A DNA stretch of 12,522 nt. Origin: Chitinophaga pinensis (GTDB lineage Bacteria; Bacteroidota; Bacteroidia; Flavobacteriales_D; Crocinitomicaceae). A model generated the notes under the pieces. The model saw only the letters and a program-made list of their open reading frames with translations. It was not told where the DNA came from and ran no database searches. A program made the position numbers and the translations under genes. Shown here one piece after another: positions 6,213-12,522 of this stretch (its first letter is position 1; the number at the start of each line of letters is the position of its first letter). The stretch spans positions 1 through 12,522 of the forward strand of contig CAMDGP010000038.1 of NCBI GenBank assembly GCA_945897765.1, given 5' to 3'.

Positions 6213-7142
6213 TTAAGATATTACAAAATGTGAACTGATTGACTCATTGTTAACCAGTCTTTTAATTACGTCCCCAAATAAATCTGCTACAGATAGCACT
6301 CTTATTTTTGGACTTGTTTGCTTTAACGGAATTGTGTTTGTAACAACTAACTCTGTCAAAGATGAATTATTTATTCGCTCAAAAGCTGGACCACTTAATA
6401 CAGCATGTGTACAATATGCTCTCACACTTTTGGCGCCTTTTTCAATCAATAAATCTGAGGCTTTAGTTAATGTACCTGCTGTATCGCACATATCGTCGAT
6501 AATTATAACATCTTTCCCATCAACATCACCAATAACAGTCATTTCTGCTACTTCGTTTGCTTTCTTCCGGTTTTTGTGACACAAAGCCAAACCACAATTC
6601 AAACTTTTAGCATACGAATTTGCGCGCTTTGCCCCTCCAACATCTGGAGCTGCAATCACTAAATTTTCTGTATCTAAGTTTTGAATTTCTTTCAAGAAAA
6701 TTGTCGAAGCATACAAATGATCAACCGGAACTTCAAAGAAACCTTGAATTTGGTCAGCGTGTAAATCCATTGTAATTATACGGTCAACACCAGCAGCCAT
6801 TAACATGTTTGCAATTAATTTAGAACCAATAGCAACACGCGGTTTGTCTTTTCTGTCTTGACGTGCAAAACCATAATACGGAATCACAGCAATAATTTTT
6901 CGAGCAGAAGCTCTTCTTGCGGCATCAATCAATAATAACAATTCAAACAAATTCTCGGTTGGAGGCATTGTAGATTGAACAATAAACACATCTTGCCCAC
7001 GTACCGTTTCTTCAAATGATGGTTGAAATTCCCCGTCACTAAACACTGTAACTTTCACATCACCAAGTGGATTACCGTAGTGGTATGCAATGCTACTCGC
7101 TAAGTCTTTTGACTTTCTTCCTGCAAATATTTTTACGCCCAC
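6213..7142 (-). CDS. prs: Ribose-phosphate pyrophosphokinase (PRPP synthetase), probable GTG start
   Basis: Prs makes PRPP from ribose-5-phosphate and ATP, feeding purine, pyrimidine, NAD, His and Trp synthesis in the cytosol. From the GTG at 7142 the product is 309 residues, close to the usual 310-320, and starts (M)GVKIFAGRKSKDLA as family members do. Visible motifs are FSDGEFQP at 34-41, the ATP/flexible loop PYYGFARQDRKDKPR at 88-102, the Mg-binding region MDLHADQIQGFF at 125-136, GGAKRA at 169-174 on the catalytic flexible arm, and the PRPP loop DDMCDTAGT at 216-224. An in-frame ATG at 7211 would add 23 residues of hydrophobic, non-homologous sequence. That stretch contains the promoter itself, so this start is rejected. 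No in-frame ATG lies between the GTG and the FAGRK core. rplY follows after 12 bp. Confidence 0.94.
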   Translation of the reverse strand: MGVKIFAGRKSKDLASSIAYHYGNPLGDVKVTVFSDGEFQPSFEETVRGQDVFIVQSTMPPTENLFELLLLIDAARRASARKIIAVIPYYGFARQDRKDKPRVAIGSKLIANMLMAAGVDRIITMDLHADQIQGFFEVPVDHLYASTIFLKEIQNLDTENLVIAAPDVGGAKRANSYAKSLNCGLALCHKNRKKANEVAEMTVIGDVDGKDVIIIDDMCDTAGTLTKASDLLIEKGAKSVRAYCTHAVLSGPAFERINNSSLTELVVTNTIPLKQTSPKIRVLSVADLFGDVIKRLVNNESISSHFVIS

Positions 7143-7170
7143 GTTGAAAAAGGTTATAATTATTGAGGCG

Positions 7171-7200
7171 CAAAGATAATTAAAATTTGATGGTTTACAA
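7171..7200 (-). promoter_or_regulatory. Promoter of the prs-rplY operon
   Basis: On the minus strand TTG (7200-7198), a 19-bp spacer and TATCTTTG (7178-7171) match the Bacteroidota vegetative promoter (TTG, 17-20 bp, TAnnTTTG) exactly. Transcription should begin about 5-7 bases downstream, leaving a leader of roughly 20-25 nt before the GTG at 7142. The placement shows that the upstream ATG at 7211 is not transcribed from this promoter. Confidence 0.85.
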
Positions 7201-7263
7201 CCTAAATTCATGCTTTAATCGAGCAAATATTGGATTTAAGTGTTTATGATTTGGCAATTAAAG

Positions 7264-7271
7264 TAATTTTG
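7264..7271 (+). promoter_or_regulatory. -7 element of the ABC transporter operon
   Basis: TAATTTTG is a perfect TAnnTTTG match, with a weak TTT at 7243-7245 in the -33 position (18-bp spacing). It ends only 5 bp before the ATG at 7277, so transcription would start at or next to the start codon, giving a leaderless or near-leaderless message. It is divergent from the prs promoter. Confidence 0.65.
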
Positions 7272-7276
7272 CAGCA

Positions 7277-9058
7277 ATGAAAGAGAAAAAATCTTTGAAT
7301 TTATCTTTATTCGGACGACTTGTTCGCTTCGCTATACCTTACAAAAGTTACTTTATTATTTCCGTGTTTTGCATTGTTTCTCTTTCGATTTTAGGTCCTT
7401 TGCGACCTTTTTTTATCGGTGAAATGGTCGATAAATATATCATCAAAAGTCAAAATGAATCGATGCTTCTTTTTTGGGCTATAGTGATTGTTGGAATATT
7501 AATGTTGGAAAGTATCTTGCAATTAACGTCTTCTTATTTTTCGAATTTATTGGCTCAATCCGTTATTCGAGATTTACGCCGCAAGATTTTCAAGCACCTT
7601 CTTTCATTTCGTATGCGCTATTTCGACAAAACACCAATTGGAGCAATTGTGACACGAGTTGTTTCTGATTTAGAGGCAATTACTGAGGTATTTTCTTCAG
7701 GACTCATGGATATTTCCGGTGATTTAATCTCTTTGATTTTTATTTTGTCGCTCATGTTTTTCAATAATTTGGAGCTTTCTTTAATGACTTTAATCCCAAT
7801 TCCTTTCTTAATTTTTGCCACTCGTATTTTCGCTAAAGTAATGCGTGAATCTTTTCAATTAGAGCGTGTGCAAGTTACCAAACTCAATACTTTTGTGCAG
7901 GAACGATTAACAGGTATGTCAATTGTTCAATTATTTAATAGACAAGAGCAGGAGTTTGAGAAATTCCAAGATATAAACAAAGGACATCGACAAGCACATG
8001 TAAACGCTGTTTGGGCGAACTCTATTTTTTTTCCAGTTGTTGAATTGTTAAGTTCTCTTTCTGTTGCGTTTCTTTTGGTTTGGGGAGCATTGAATGTAAG
8101 TGGTAAATCCAACGTCCAAATCCGTGATATGTACGGTCAAATTATAGCTTTTACACTTTGGATAAATCAATTGTATCGACCTATTCGACAATTGGCTGAT
8201 AAATTCAATATTTTGCAGCGAGGCACTGTTAGAGCTGAACGTATTTTTGAAATTCTAGACCAACAAGAAAATGTTCAAGAAACGGGTGCGGTACATTCTT
8301 ATAATTTTGATCAAGACATTCATTTTAAAAATGTTTCTTTCGCTTATAATAATGAAGATTATGTATTGAAAAATATTGATTTACTCATAAAAAAAGGTCA
8401 AACTGTTGCTTTTGTTGGTGCAACTGGCGCTGGGAAGTCAACAATTGTAAACTTGTTGGGACGCTTTTACGAATACCAAAATGGAGAAATTTTAATAGGA
8501 TATAAAAACATAAATGATTTCGAATTAAATTATTTAAGAAGCAACATTGCAATCGTTCTTCAAGATGTGTTTTTGTTTTCCGATACGATTTTGAATAACA
8601 TTACTTTAGGTGACCCAAGTATATCGAAGGAGGCAGTAATTGAAGCTGCAAAAGCCGTGGGTGCTCATGAATTTATCAGTCGTTTGCCTGGAGATTACGA
8701 TTATCAAATCGGAGAAAGAGGTGGCGTTTTATCGGTTGGGCAACGTCAATTGCTTGCTTTTATTCGCGCTTACGTTTATAATCCTCATATTTTAATATTA
8801 GACGAAGCGACTTCAAGTGTAGATAACGAATCGGAAGAAATGATTCAAAAAGCTACCGAAAAATTAACGAAAGGAAGAACTTCAATTGTTATAGCGCACC
8901 GATTATCAACAATTCAACAAGCGGATTGTATTGTTGTATTAGACAAAGGGAGAATAATTGAAACAGGTAGTCACCGTGAGTTAGTTCAAAAAGGCGGCTA
9001 TTATCACAAATTGTACGAGATGCAATTTTTTAACAATGAAACAAATGAAACGATTTAA
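7277..9058 (+). CDS. ABC exporter half-transporter (fused membrane and ATPase domains), MsbA/multidrug type
   Basis: This is an inner-membrane type-IV ABC exporter subunit expected to act as a dimer; the substrate is unknown (lipid or drug-like compounds are typical). Its 593 residues are normal for the family. Residues about 20-320 form the six-helix membrane domain, with hydrophobic stretches near 25-45, 65-85, 145-185 and 250-275. The ATPase domain has Walker A GATGAGKST at 381-389, a Q-loop in IVLQDVFLFS, the signature LSVGQ at 485-489, Walker B ILILDE at 505-510 with catalytic Glu510, and the H-loop His541 in IVIAHRLST. The signature has Val in place of the first Gly of LSGGQ, a variant common in this group and not a defect. 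All catalytic residues are present, so a homodimer would have two competent sites. The stop codon lies inside the next gene. Confidence 0.94.
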   Translation: MKEKKSLNLSLFGRLVRFAIPYKSYFIISVFCIVSLSILGPLRPFFIGEMVDKYIIKSQNESMLLFWAIVIVGILMLESILQLTSSYFSNLLAQSVIRDLRRKIFKHLLSFRMRYFDKTPIGAIVTRVVSDLEAITEVFSSGLMDISGDLISLIFILSLMFFNNLELSLMTLIPIPFLIFATRIFAKVMRESFQLERVQVTKLNTFVQERLTGMSIVQLFNRQEQEFEKFQDINKGHRQAHVNAVWANSIFFPVVELLSSLSVAFLLVWGALNVSGKSNVQIRDMYGQIIAFTLWINQLYRPIRQLADKFNILQRGTVRAERIFEILDQQENVQETGAVHSYNFDQDIHFKNVSFAYNNEDYVLKNIDLLIKKGQTVAFVGATGAGKSTIVNLLGRFYEYQNGEILIGYKNINDFELNYLRSNIAIVLQDVFLFSDTILNNITLGDPSISKEAVIEAAKAVGAHEFISRLPGDYDYQIGERGGVLSVGQRQLLAFIRAYVYNPHILILDEATSSVDNESEEMIQKATEKLTKGRTSIVIAHRLSTIQQADCIVVLDKGRIIETGSHRELVQKGGYYHKLYEMQFFNNETNETI

Positions 9059-9899
9059 AATAGGGGGAGTTCCTGAGCATTTTAATTTACCTTGGAAACT
9101 GGCGATTGAAGAACGAAAACTGGTTGATTTAGGTATTGAATTGCATTGGTCGGACATGACAGGTGGAACAGGACAAATGATAAAAGGTTTACAAACTGGC
9201 ACTTTGGATATCGCAGTTTTACTTACAGAAGGAATAACAAAGTCAATTCTTCAAGGTTTGGATGCGAAAATCGTCACCGTTTTTGTAACAACACCTTTGC
9301 GTTGGGGAATTCACGTGCCTTACAATTCTGATATTCAAACAGTAAAGCAATTAGAAAATCAAACATTTGCAATTTCACGGGAAGGTTCAGGTTCGCATTT
9401 GATGACTTACGTTCGTGCTAAACAAGAAGGTTGGAATTTAAAAGAGTTAAAATTCAATGTGGTTGGTGATGTTTATGGTGGACTTTGGGCTTTAGAGAAC
9501 AATCAAGCACAAGCATTTTTATGGGAAAAATACACCACCTTTCCATTCACGGAACAAAAGAAATGTCGCTATATTGATGAGGTTGTAACACCTTGGCCTT
9601 GTTTTGTAATCGCGGTTCGTTCGGAAGTCTTAGCAGAAAATAAGGAACTTTTAAAATCTGTTTTTGAGCGAGTAAATCAAGAAGCAAAAGCATTTAAAGA
9701 AAACCCTAATGCTGCGGAAATTATCGCTTGGCGCTACAATTTAAAGCTAGAACAAACACAAAGTTGGTTGAGCGAAACAGATTGGAATTACGATAATTCT
9801 TTGATGAAAGATAGCATTGAAAATGTGGTAAACACACTCGAATCCTTGGATTTAATTTCCGCGAAAGAAAAAGAAAATTGGGAGGTGAAGGTTTTTTAA
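9036..9899 (+). CDS. Cytosolic PBP2-fold substrate-binding-like protein (Ca3427-like)
   Basis: The 287-residue protein resembles the NMT1/THI5/SsuA-type periplasmic binding fold but has no signal peptide or lipobox, so it should be cytosolic. It resembles the Ca3427-like group, named after a cytosolic Candida albicans protein; I assign this from memory of the motifs. Visible segments are GGVPEHFNLPW at 10-20, GGTGQM at 43-48, TLDIAVLLTEG (about 56-66), ISREGSGSHLM at 113-123 (ligand-binding loop pattern) and TPWPCFVIAVR at 185-195. The ligand is unknown. The start is either 9036 or the ATG at 9045; both overlap the exporter gene (23 or 14 nt), which implies translational coupling. MKRFKIGGVPEHF from 9045 looks the more natural N-terminus. 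Physical coupling to an exporter is odd, because exporters do not use binding proteins. Confidence 0.82.
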   Translation: MKQMKRFKIGGVPEHFNLPWKLAIEERKLVDLGIELHWSDMTGGTGQMIKGLQTGTLDIAVLLTEGITKSILQGLDAKIVTVFVTTPLRWGIHVPYNSDIQTVKQLENQTFAISREGSGSHLMTYVRAKQEGWNLKELKFNVVGDVYGGLWALENNQAQAFLWEKYTTFPFTEQKKCRYIDEVVTPWPCFVIAVRSEVLAENKELLKSVFERVNQEAKAFKENPNAAEIIAWRYNLKLEQTQSWLSETDWNYDNSLMKDSIENVVNTLESLDLISAKEKENWEVKVF

Positions 9900-10101
9900 T
9901 TAGTGAAAAGCTAAAAGTGTAAAGTGAAGAGTATAGTATTTGACACCATTAAGGAGAAAATTGTAGTTCCGATAATTATCTGGATAAAAACTAAGAGTTA
10001 AGAGTTGTTGAATTTCTTTCAGTTTTTAAATCTAAACTTTGCTAATTTCTAAAATTCCACTTAAAATAAACACTACCTTTGTCGCTTGATTTTTTCAACA
10101 T
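9900..10101. other. Intergenic gap with heptad quasi-repeats and the purH promoter
   Basis: The 202-bp gap has no ORF of note. Two patches show a 7-nt rhythm beginning with G: 9903-9937 (five degenerate units such as GTGAAAA, GTGTAAA, GTGAAGA) and 9990-10010 (ACTAAGA, GTTAAGA). A 10-bp palindrome GATAATTATC is at 9971-9980. No hairpin with a T-tract was found after the upstream gene. Confidence 0.4.
10074..10081 (+). promoter_or_regulatory. -7 promoter element of purH
   Basis: TACCTTTG matches TAnnTTTG perfectly and lies 20 bp before the purH ATG, giving an expected leader of about 15 nt. No clean TTG -33 is present at 17-20 bp; the closest is TTC at 10055-10057 (16-bp spacing). No Shine-Dalgarno follows. 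Confidence 0.65.
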
Positions 10102-11631
10102 ATGAGCACACTAAAAACCATTGAATCAGCCTTAATTTCTGTCTACTATAAGGACGGTTTAGATGAACTTGTAAAAGAGTTACATAAAAACAACGTAACT
10201 ATATATTCAACGGGAGGAACGCAAGCTTTTATCGAAGCATTGAACATCCCTGTTACACCTGTTGAAACCTTGACGAGTTTTCCTGAAATTTTAGGCGGAC
10301 GCGTGAAAACATTGCATCCGAAAATTTTTGGTGGAATTTTAAATAGAAGAAGCCTTGCGGAAGATCAAGAAGCTTTGGCAACGCACGATATTCCTCAAAT
10401 CGATTTAGTGATTGTTGATTTATATCCATTTGAAGAAACCGTTGCTTCAGGTGCAAGCCACGAAGCAATTATAGAAAAAATTGACATCGGAGGAATTTCT
10501 TTGATTCGTGCCGCAGCGAAAAATTACAATGATGTGGTTATTATTCCATCTGTGAAACAATATGATTCTTTGTTGGAAATTTTGAAAGCACAAAACGGCG
10601 CCACGTCTTTGGAACAACGTAGAACCTTTGCGGGAGAAGCATTCCACGTTTCATCGCATTACGACACAATGATTCACAATTATTTCTTAAACAACGATTC
10701 GCCTTATTTGAAAGTGAGCGTTGAGAAAAACGAATCATTGCGCTATGGTGAAAATCCGCATCAACGTGGAAAATTCTACGGAGATTTAGATGCGATTTTC
10801 GATAAATTGCACGGAAAAGAATTGTCTTACAATAACTTATTAGACGTTGACGCAGCAGTTGCATTGATGCAAGAATTCACAACAGAAGGACCTACTTTTG
10901 CAATTTTAAAACATAATAATGCCTGTGGAATTGCAACGCGACCTTCAATAAAAGAAGCTTATGAAACTGCTTTGGCTGCAGATCCTGTAAGTGCTTTCGG
11001 AGGAATTTTAATTTCAAATGCATTTATCGAAGAAGAAACGGCAAGCTTAATCAACGATTTATTTTGTGAAGTTTTAATCGCGCCTGGATACAGCGAAGCA
11101 GCTTTGGAAATTTTAAAATCGAAGAAAAATAGAATTATTTTAATTCAAAAAGAAACAGTTTTACCTGCTGTTCAGTACCGTTCGATTTTGAATGGTATTT
11201 TGTTACAAGACCGCGATGTTAAGTCGGAAAGAGCAGCAGATTTACAAACAATTACCAATTTAGCACCAAGCGAACAAGAAATAGAAGATTTAATTTTTGC
11301 TAATAAATTGGTAAAACACACAAAATCAAACACAATAATCCTTGCCAAAAACGGACAATTGTTAGCAAGTGGAACAGGTCAAACTTCACGTGTGGACGCT
11401 TTGAACCAGGCGATTCATAAAGCAAAATCTTTCAACTTCGAGCTGAAGGGTGCTGTGATGGCGAGTGATGCTTTTTTCCCGTTTCCTGACTGTGTGGAGA
11501 TTGCGCACAACGAAGGAATCGACACAGTAATTCAACCGGGAGGTTCTGTGAAAGATCAATTGTCGATCGATTATTGCAACGAGCATTCCATGAAAATGGT
11601 ATTTACAGGTGTTCGTCATTTTAAACATTAA
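10102..11631 (+). CDS. purH: Bifunctional AICAR formyltransferase / IMP cyclohydrolase
   Basis: PurH performs the last two steps of de novo IMP synthesis: formylation of AICAR with 10-formyl-THF, then ring closure. The 509 residues fit the family (about 505-535). The N-terminal MGS-like cyclohydrolase domain shows STGGT at 36-40 and GGRVKTLHPKIFGGIL at 65-80, plus DIGGISLIRAAAKN at 128-141. The C-terminal transformylase domain shows RYGENPHQ at 214-221, the catalytic pair Lys270-His271 in KHNNACGIA, DPVSAFGG at 294-301, and SDAFFPFPD with VIQPGGSVKD near the C-terminus. The ATG at 10102 gives a normal N-terminus, STLKTIESALISV. mreB follows 80 bp downstream on the same strand, an order common in Bacteroidota. 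No intrinsic terminator is visible between them, so some read-through into the mre genes is possible. Confidence 0.97.
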   Translation: MSTLKTIESALISVYYKDGLDELVKELHKNNVTIYSTGGTQAFIEALNIPVTPVETLTSFPEILGGRVKTLHPKIFGGILNRRSLAEDQEALATHDIPQIDLVIVDLYPFEETVASGASHEAIIEKIDIGGISLIRAAAKNYNDVVIIPSVKQYDSLLEILKAQNGATSLEQRRTFAGEAFHVSSHYDTMIHNYFLNNDSPYLKVSVEKNESLRYGENPHQRGKFYGDLDAIFDKLHGKELSYNNLLDVDAAVALMQEFTTEGPTFAILKHNNACGIATRPSIKEAYETALAADPVSAFGGILISNAFIEEETASLINDLFCEVLIAPGYSEAALEILKSKKNRIILIQKETVLPAVQYRSILNGILLQDRDVKSERAADLQTITNLAPSEQEIEDLIFANKLVKHTKSNTIILAKNGQLLASGTGQTSRVDALNQAIHKAKSFNFELKGAVMASDAFFPFPDCVEIAHNEGIDTVIQPGGSVKDQLSIDYCNEHSMKMVFTGVRHFKH

Positions 11632-11641
11632 TTTAGTACAT

Positions 11642-11657
11642 TTACAAAGAATTGTAA
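11642..11657. promoter_or_regulatory. Inverted repeat upstream of mreB
   Basis: TTACAAAGAATTGTAA has perfect 6-bp arms around a 4-nt centre and lies 54 bp before mreB. A partial -7 match, TAACTTTT (11655-11662), overlaps its right arm, so it could be an operator over an mreB promoter. In AT-rich DNA a 6-bp repeat can also arise by chance. Confidence 0.3.
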
Positions 11658-11697
11658 CTTTTTTTCGTGTTCTGCGAATAATCGTACAATATAATAA

Positions 11698-11704
11698 GAA
11701 GGGA
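11698..11704 (+). promoter_or_regulatory. Shine-Dalgarno-like sequence of mreB
   Basis: GAAGGGA ends 7 nt before the mreB ATG at 11712, the spacing of a classical ribosome-binding site. It is only partly complementary to the usual anti-SD, but stands out because no other gene start in the window has a comparable purine-rich G tract. It supports the chosen mreB start. Confidence 0.4.
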
Positions 11705-11711
11705 ACTCAAA

Positions 11712-12522
11712 ATGGGATTGTTTAGCTTTTTAACTCAAGAAATTGCAATTGACCTTGGAACGGCCAACACACTTATCATTTGGAATGATAAAGTGGTGGT
11801 TGATGAACCATCAATCGTTGCAAAGGATATCCAAACCGGGAAAATTGTAGCCATCGGGAAGAAGGCCCAACAAATGCACGGTAAGACCCATAAATTAATC
11901 GAAACAGTTAGACCGTTGAAAGATGGTGTAATTGCCGATTTCCAAAGTGCGGAACAAATGATTCGCGGAATGATTAAAATGATCAATCCGGGAAGAAGTT
12001 TGTTTAATCCAACTTTGCGTATGGTGATTTGTATTCCTTCTGGGATTACGGAGGTTGAAAAACGCGCCGTTCGTGACTCTGCAGAACATGCAGGAGCAAA
12101 AGAAGTGTATTTGATTCACGAGCCAATGGCAGCAGCAATCGGTATTGGTATCGACGTGGAAGAACCAATGGGAAATATGATCATCGATATAGGTGGTGGT
12201 ACTTCTGAGATTGCAGTCATTGCCTTAGGAGGTATCGTTTGTGATAAATCAATTCGTATTGCAGGTGATGATTTCACAAGTGATATTGAAGAATACATGC
12301 GTCGTCAACACAACATTTTGGTTGGTGAGCGCACAGCAGAACAAATTAAAATTGAAGTAGGTGCAGCGTTGCCAGAGTTAGATAATCCACCACCTGATTT
12401 TGCAGTGCGTGGACGTGACTTAATGACAGGTATTCCAAAAGAAATCATGGTTTCTTACGTGGAAGTTGCACATGCATTGGATAAAACTATTTCTAAAATC
12501 GAAGAAGCGATTTTAAGTGCTT
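11712..12522 (+). CDS. mreB: Rod-shape-determining protein MreB (partial, C-terminus missing)
   Basis: MreB is the bacterial actin that polymerises under the inner membrane and directs cell elongation with MreC, MreD, PBP2 and RodA. The frame gives 270 codons up to the window edge, against about 340-350 for the family. The N-terminus MGLFSFLTQ carries the hydrophobic residues of a membrane-contact segment. Phosphate-1 motif IAIDLGTANT is at 11-20, with Asp14. LIHEPMAAAIGIGI includes Glu137, the expected ATP-hydrolysis residue. Phosphate-2 motif MIIDIGGGTSEIAVI starts at 156, with Asp159. VCIPSGITEVEKRAVRDSAEHAGA-like sequence (here with ICIPSG) is family-specific and separates it from DnaK/FtsA-type actins. 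The start at 11712 has an SD-like GAAGGGA upstream. mreC would be expected next, outside the window. Confidence 0.97.
   Translation, partial: MGLFSFLTQEIAIDLGTANTLIIWNDKVVVDEPSIVAKDIQTGKIVAIGKKAQQMHGKTHKLIETVRPLKDGVIADFQSAEQMIRGMIKMINPGRSLFNPTLRMVICIPSGITEVEKRAVRDSAEHAGAKEVYLIHEPMAAAIGIGIDVEEPMGNMIIDIGGGTSEIAVIALGGIVCDKSIRIAGDDFTSDIEEYMRRQHNILVGERTAEQIKIEVGAALPELDNPPPDFAVRGRDLMTGIPKEIMVSYVEVAHALDKTISKIEEAILSA

Noticed and set aside
7143..7211. ATG at 7211 as the prs start, adding 23 residues
   Set aside because: The extension contains the consensus promoter and does not resemble Prs N-termini; the GTG at 7142 fits family length and sequence.
8729..8745. LSVGQ in place of LSGGQ in the ABC ATPase as a sign of a degenerate site
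   Set aside because: Val at this position is common in this group of exporters, and Walker A, Walker B Glu, Q-loop and H-loop are all intact.
9971..9980. Palindrome GATAATTATC as an operator
   Set aside because: A lone 10-bp A/T-rich palindrome about 90 bp from the promoter box is expected by chance in such DNA.
10253..10864. Minus-strand open frames inside purH, the longest 107 codons
   Set aside because: They lie entirely opposite the conserved purH frame and encode low-plausibility sequences rich in Arg, Cys and Phe.

Overview
The window looks like the chromosome of a member of the Bacteroidota, probably order Flavobacteriales. It is AT-rich. Genes lack Shine-Dalgarno sequences almost throughout. 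Several genes are preceded by the Bacteroidota -7 promoter element TAnnTTTG, the clearest being TTG-N19-TATCTTTG in front of prs. The proteins also read as Bacteroidota versions: an L25/Ctc with an acidic tail, a two-domain PaaZ, and the order purH-mreB. A closer placement, for example near Fluviicola/Crocinitomicaceae, would be a guess. Most of the window is ordinary core metabolism.

Layout. 1-852 (-): hemL, tetrapyrrole synthesis, cut by the window edge. 903-2177 (+): kynU, kynureninase, divergent from hemL; the 50 bp between them hold a near-symmetric promoter/operator palindrome. 2407-4452 (+): paaZ, an aldehyde dehydrogenase-hydratase fusion of the aerobic phenylacetyl-CoA pathway. 4614-5499 (-): two overlapping genes, a small DUF6922-like protein and an AbiEii-type nucleotidyltransferase, forming a probable toxin-antitoxin or phage-defence module. 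5559-7142 (-): a prs-rplY operon with a clear promoter and a clear intrinsic terminator. 7277-9899 (+): an ABC exporter half-transporter whose 3' end overlaps a cytosolic periplasmic-binding-protein-like gene. 10102-11631 (+): purH. 11712-12522 (+): mreB, cut by the window edge.

How the genes relate. prs makes PRPP, the precursor used upstream of PurH, but the two lie in separate units. kynU and paaZ both act in aromatic catabolism, though no other gene of either pathway is present here. The two parts least explained by housekeeping are the overlapping AbiEii/DUF6922 pair inserted between paaZ and the rplY terminator, and the translationally overlapping exporter/cytosolic binding-protein pair. 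No tRNA, rRNA, CRISPR array, insertion sequence or phage gene was recognised. No gene-free stretch exceeds 300 bp.
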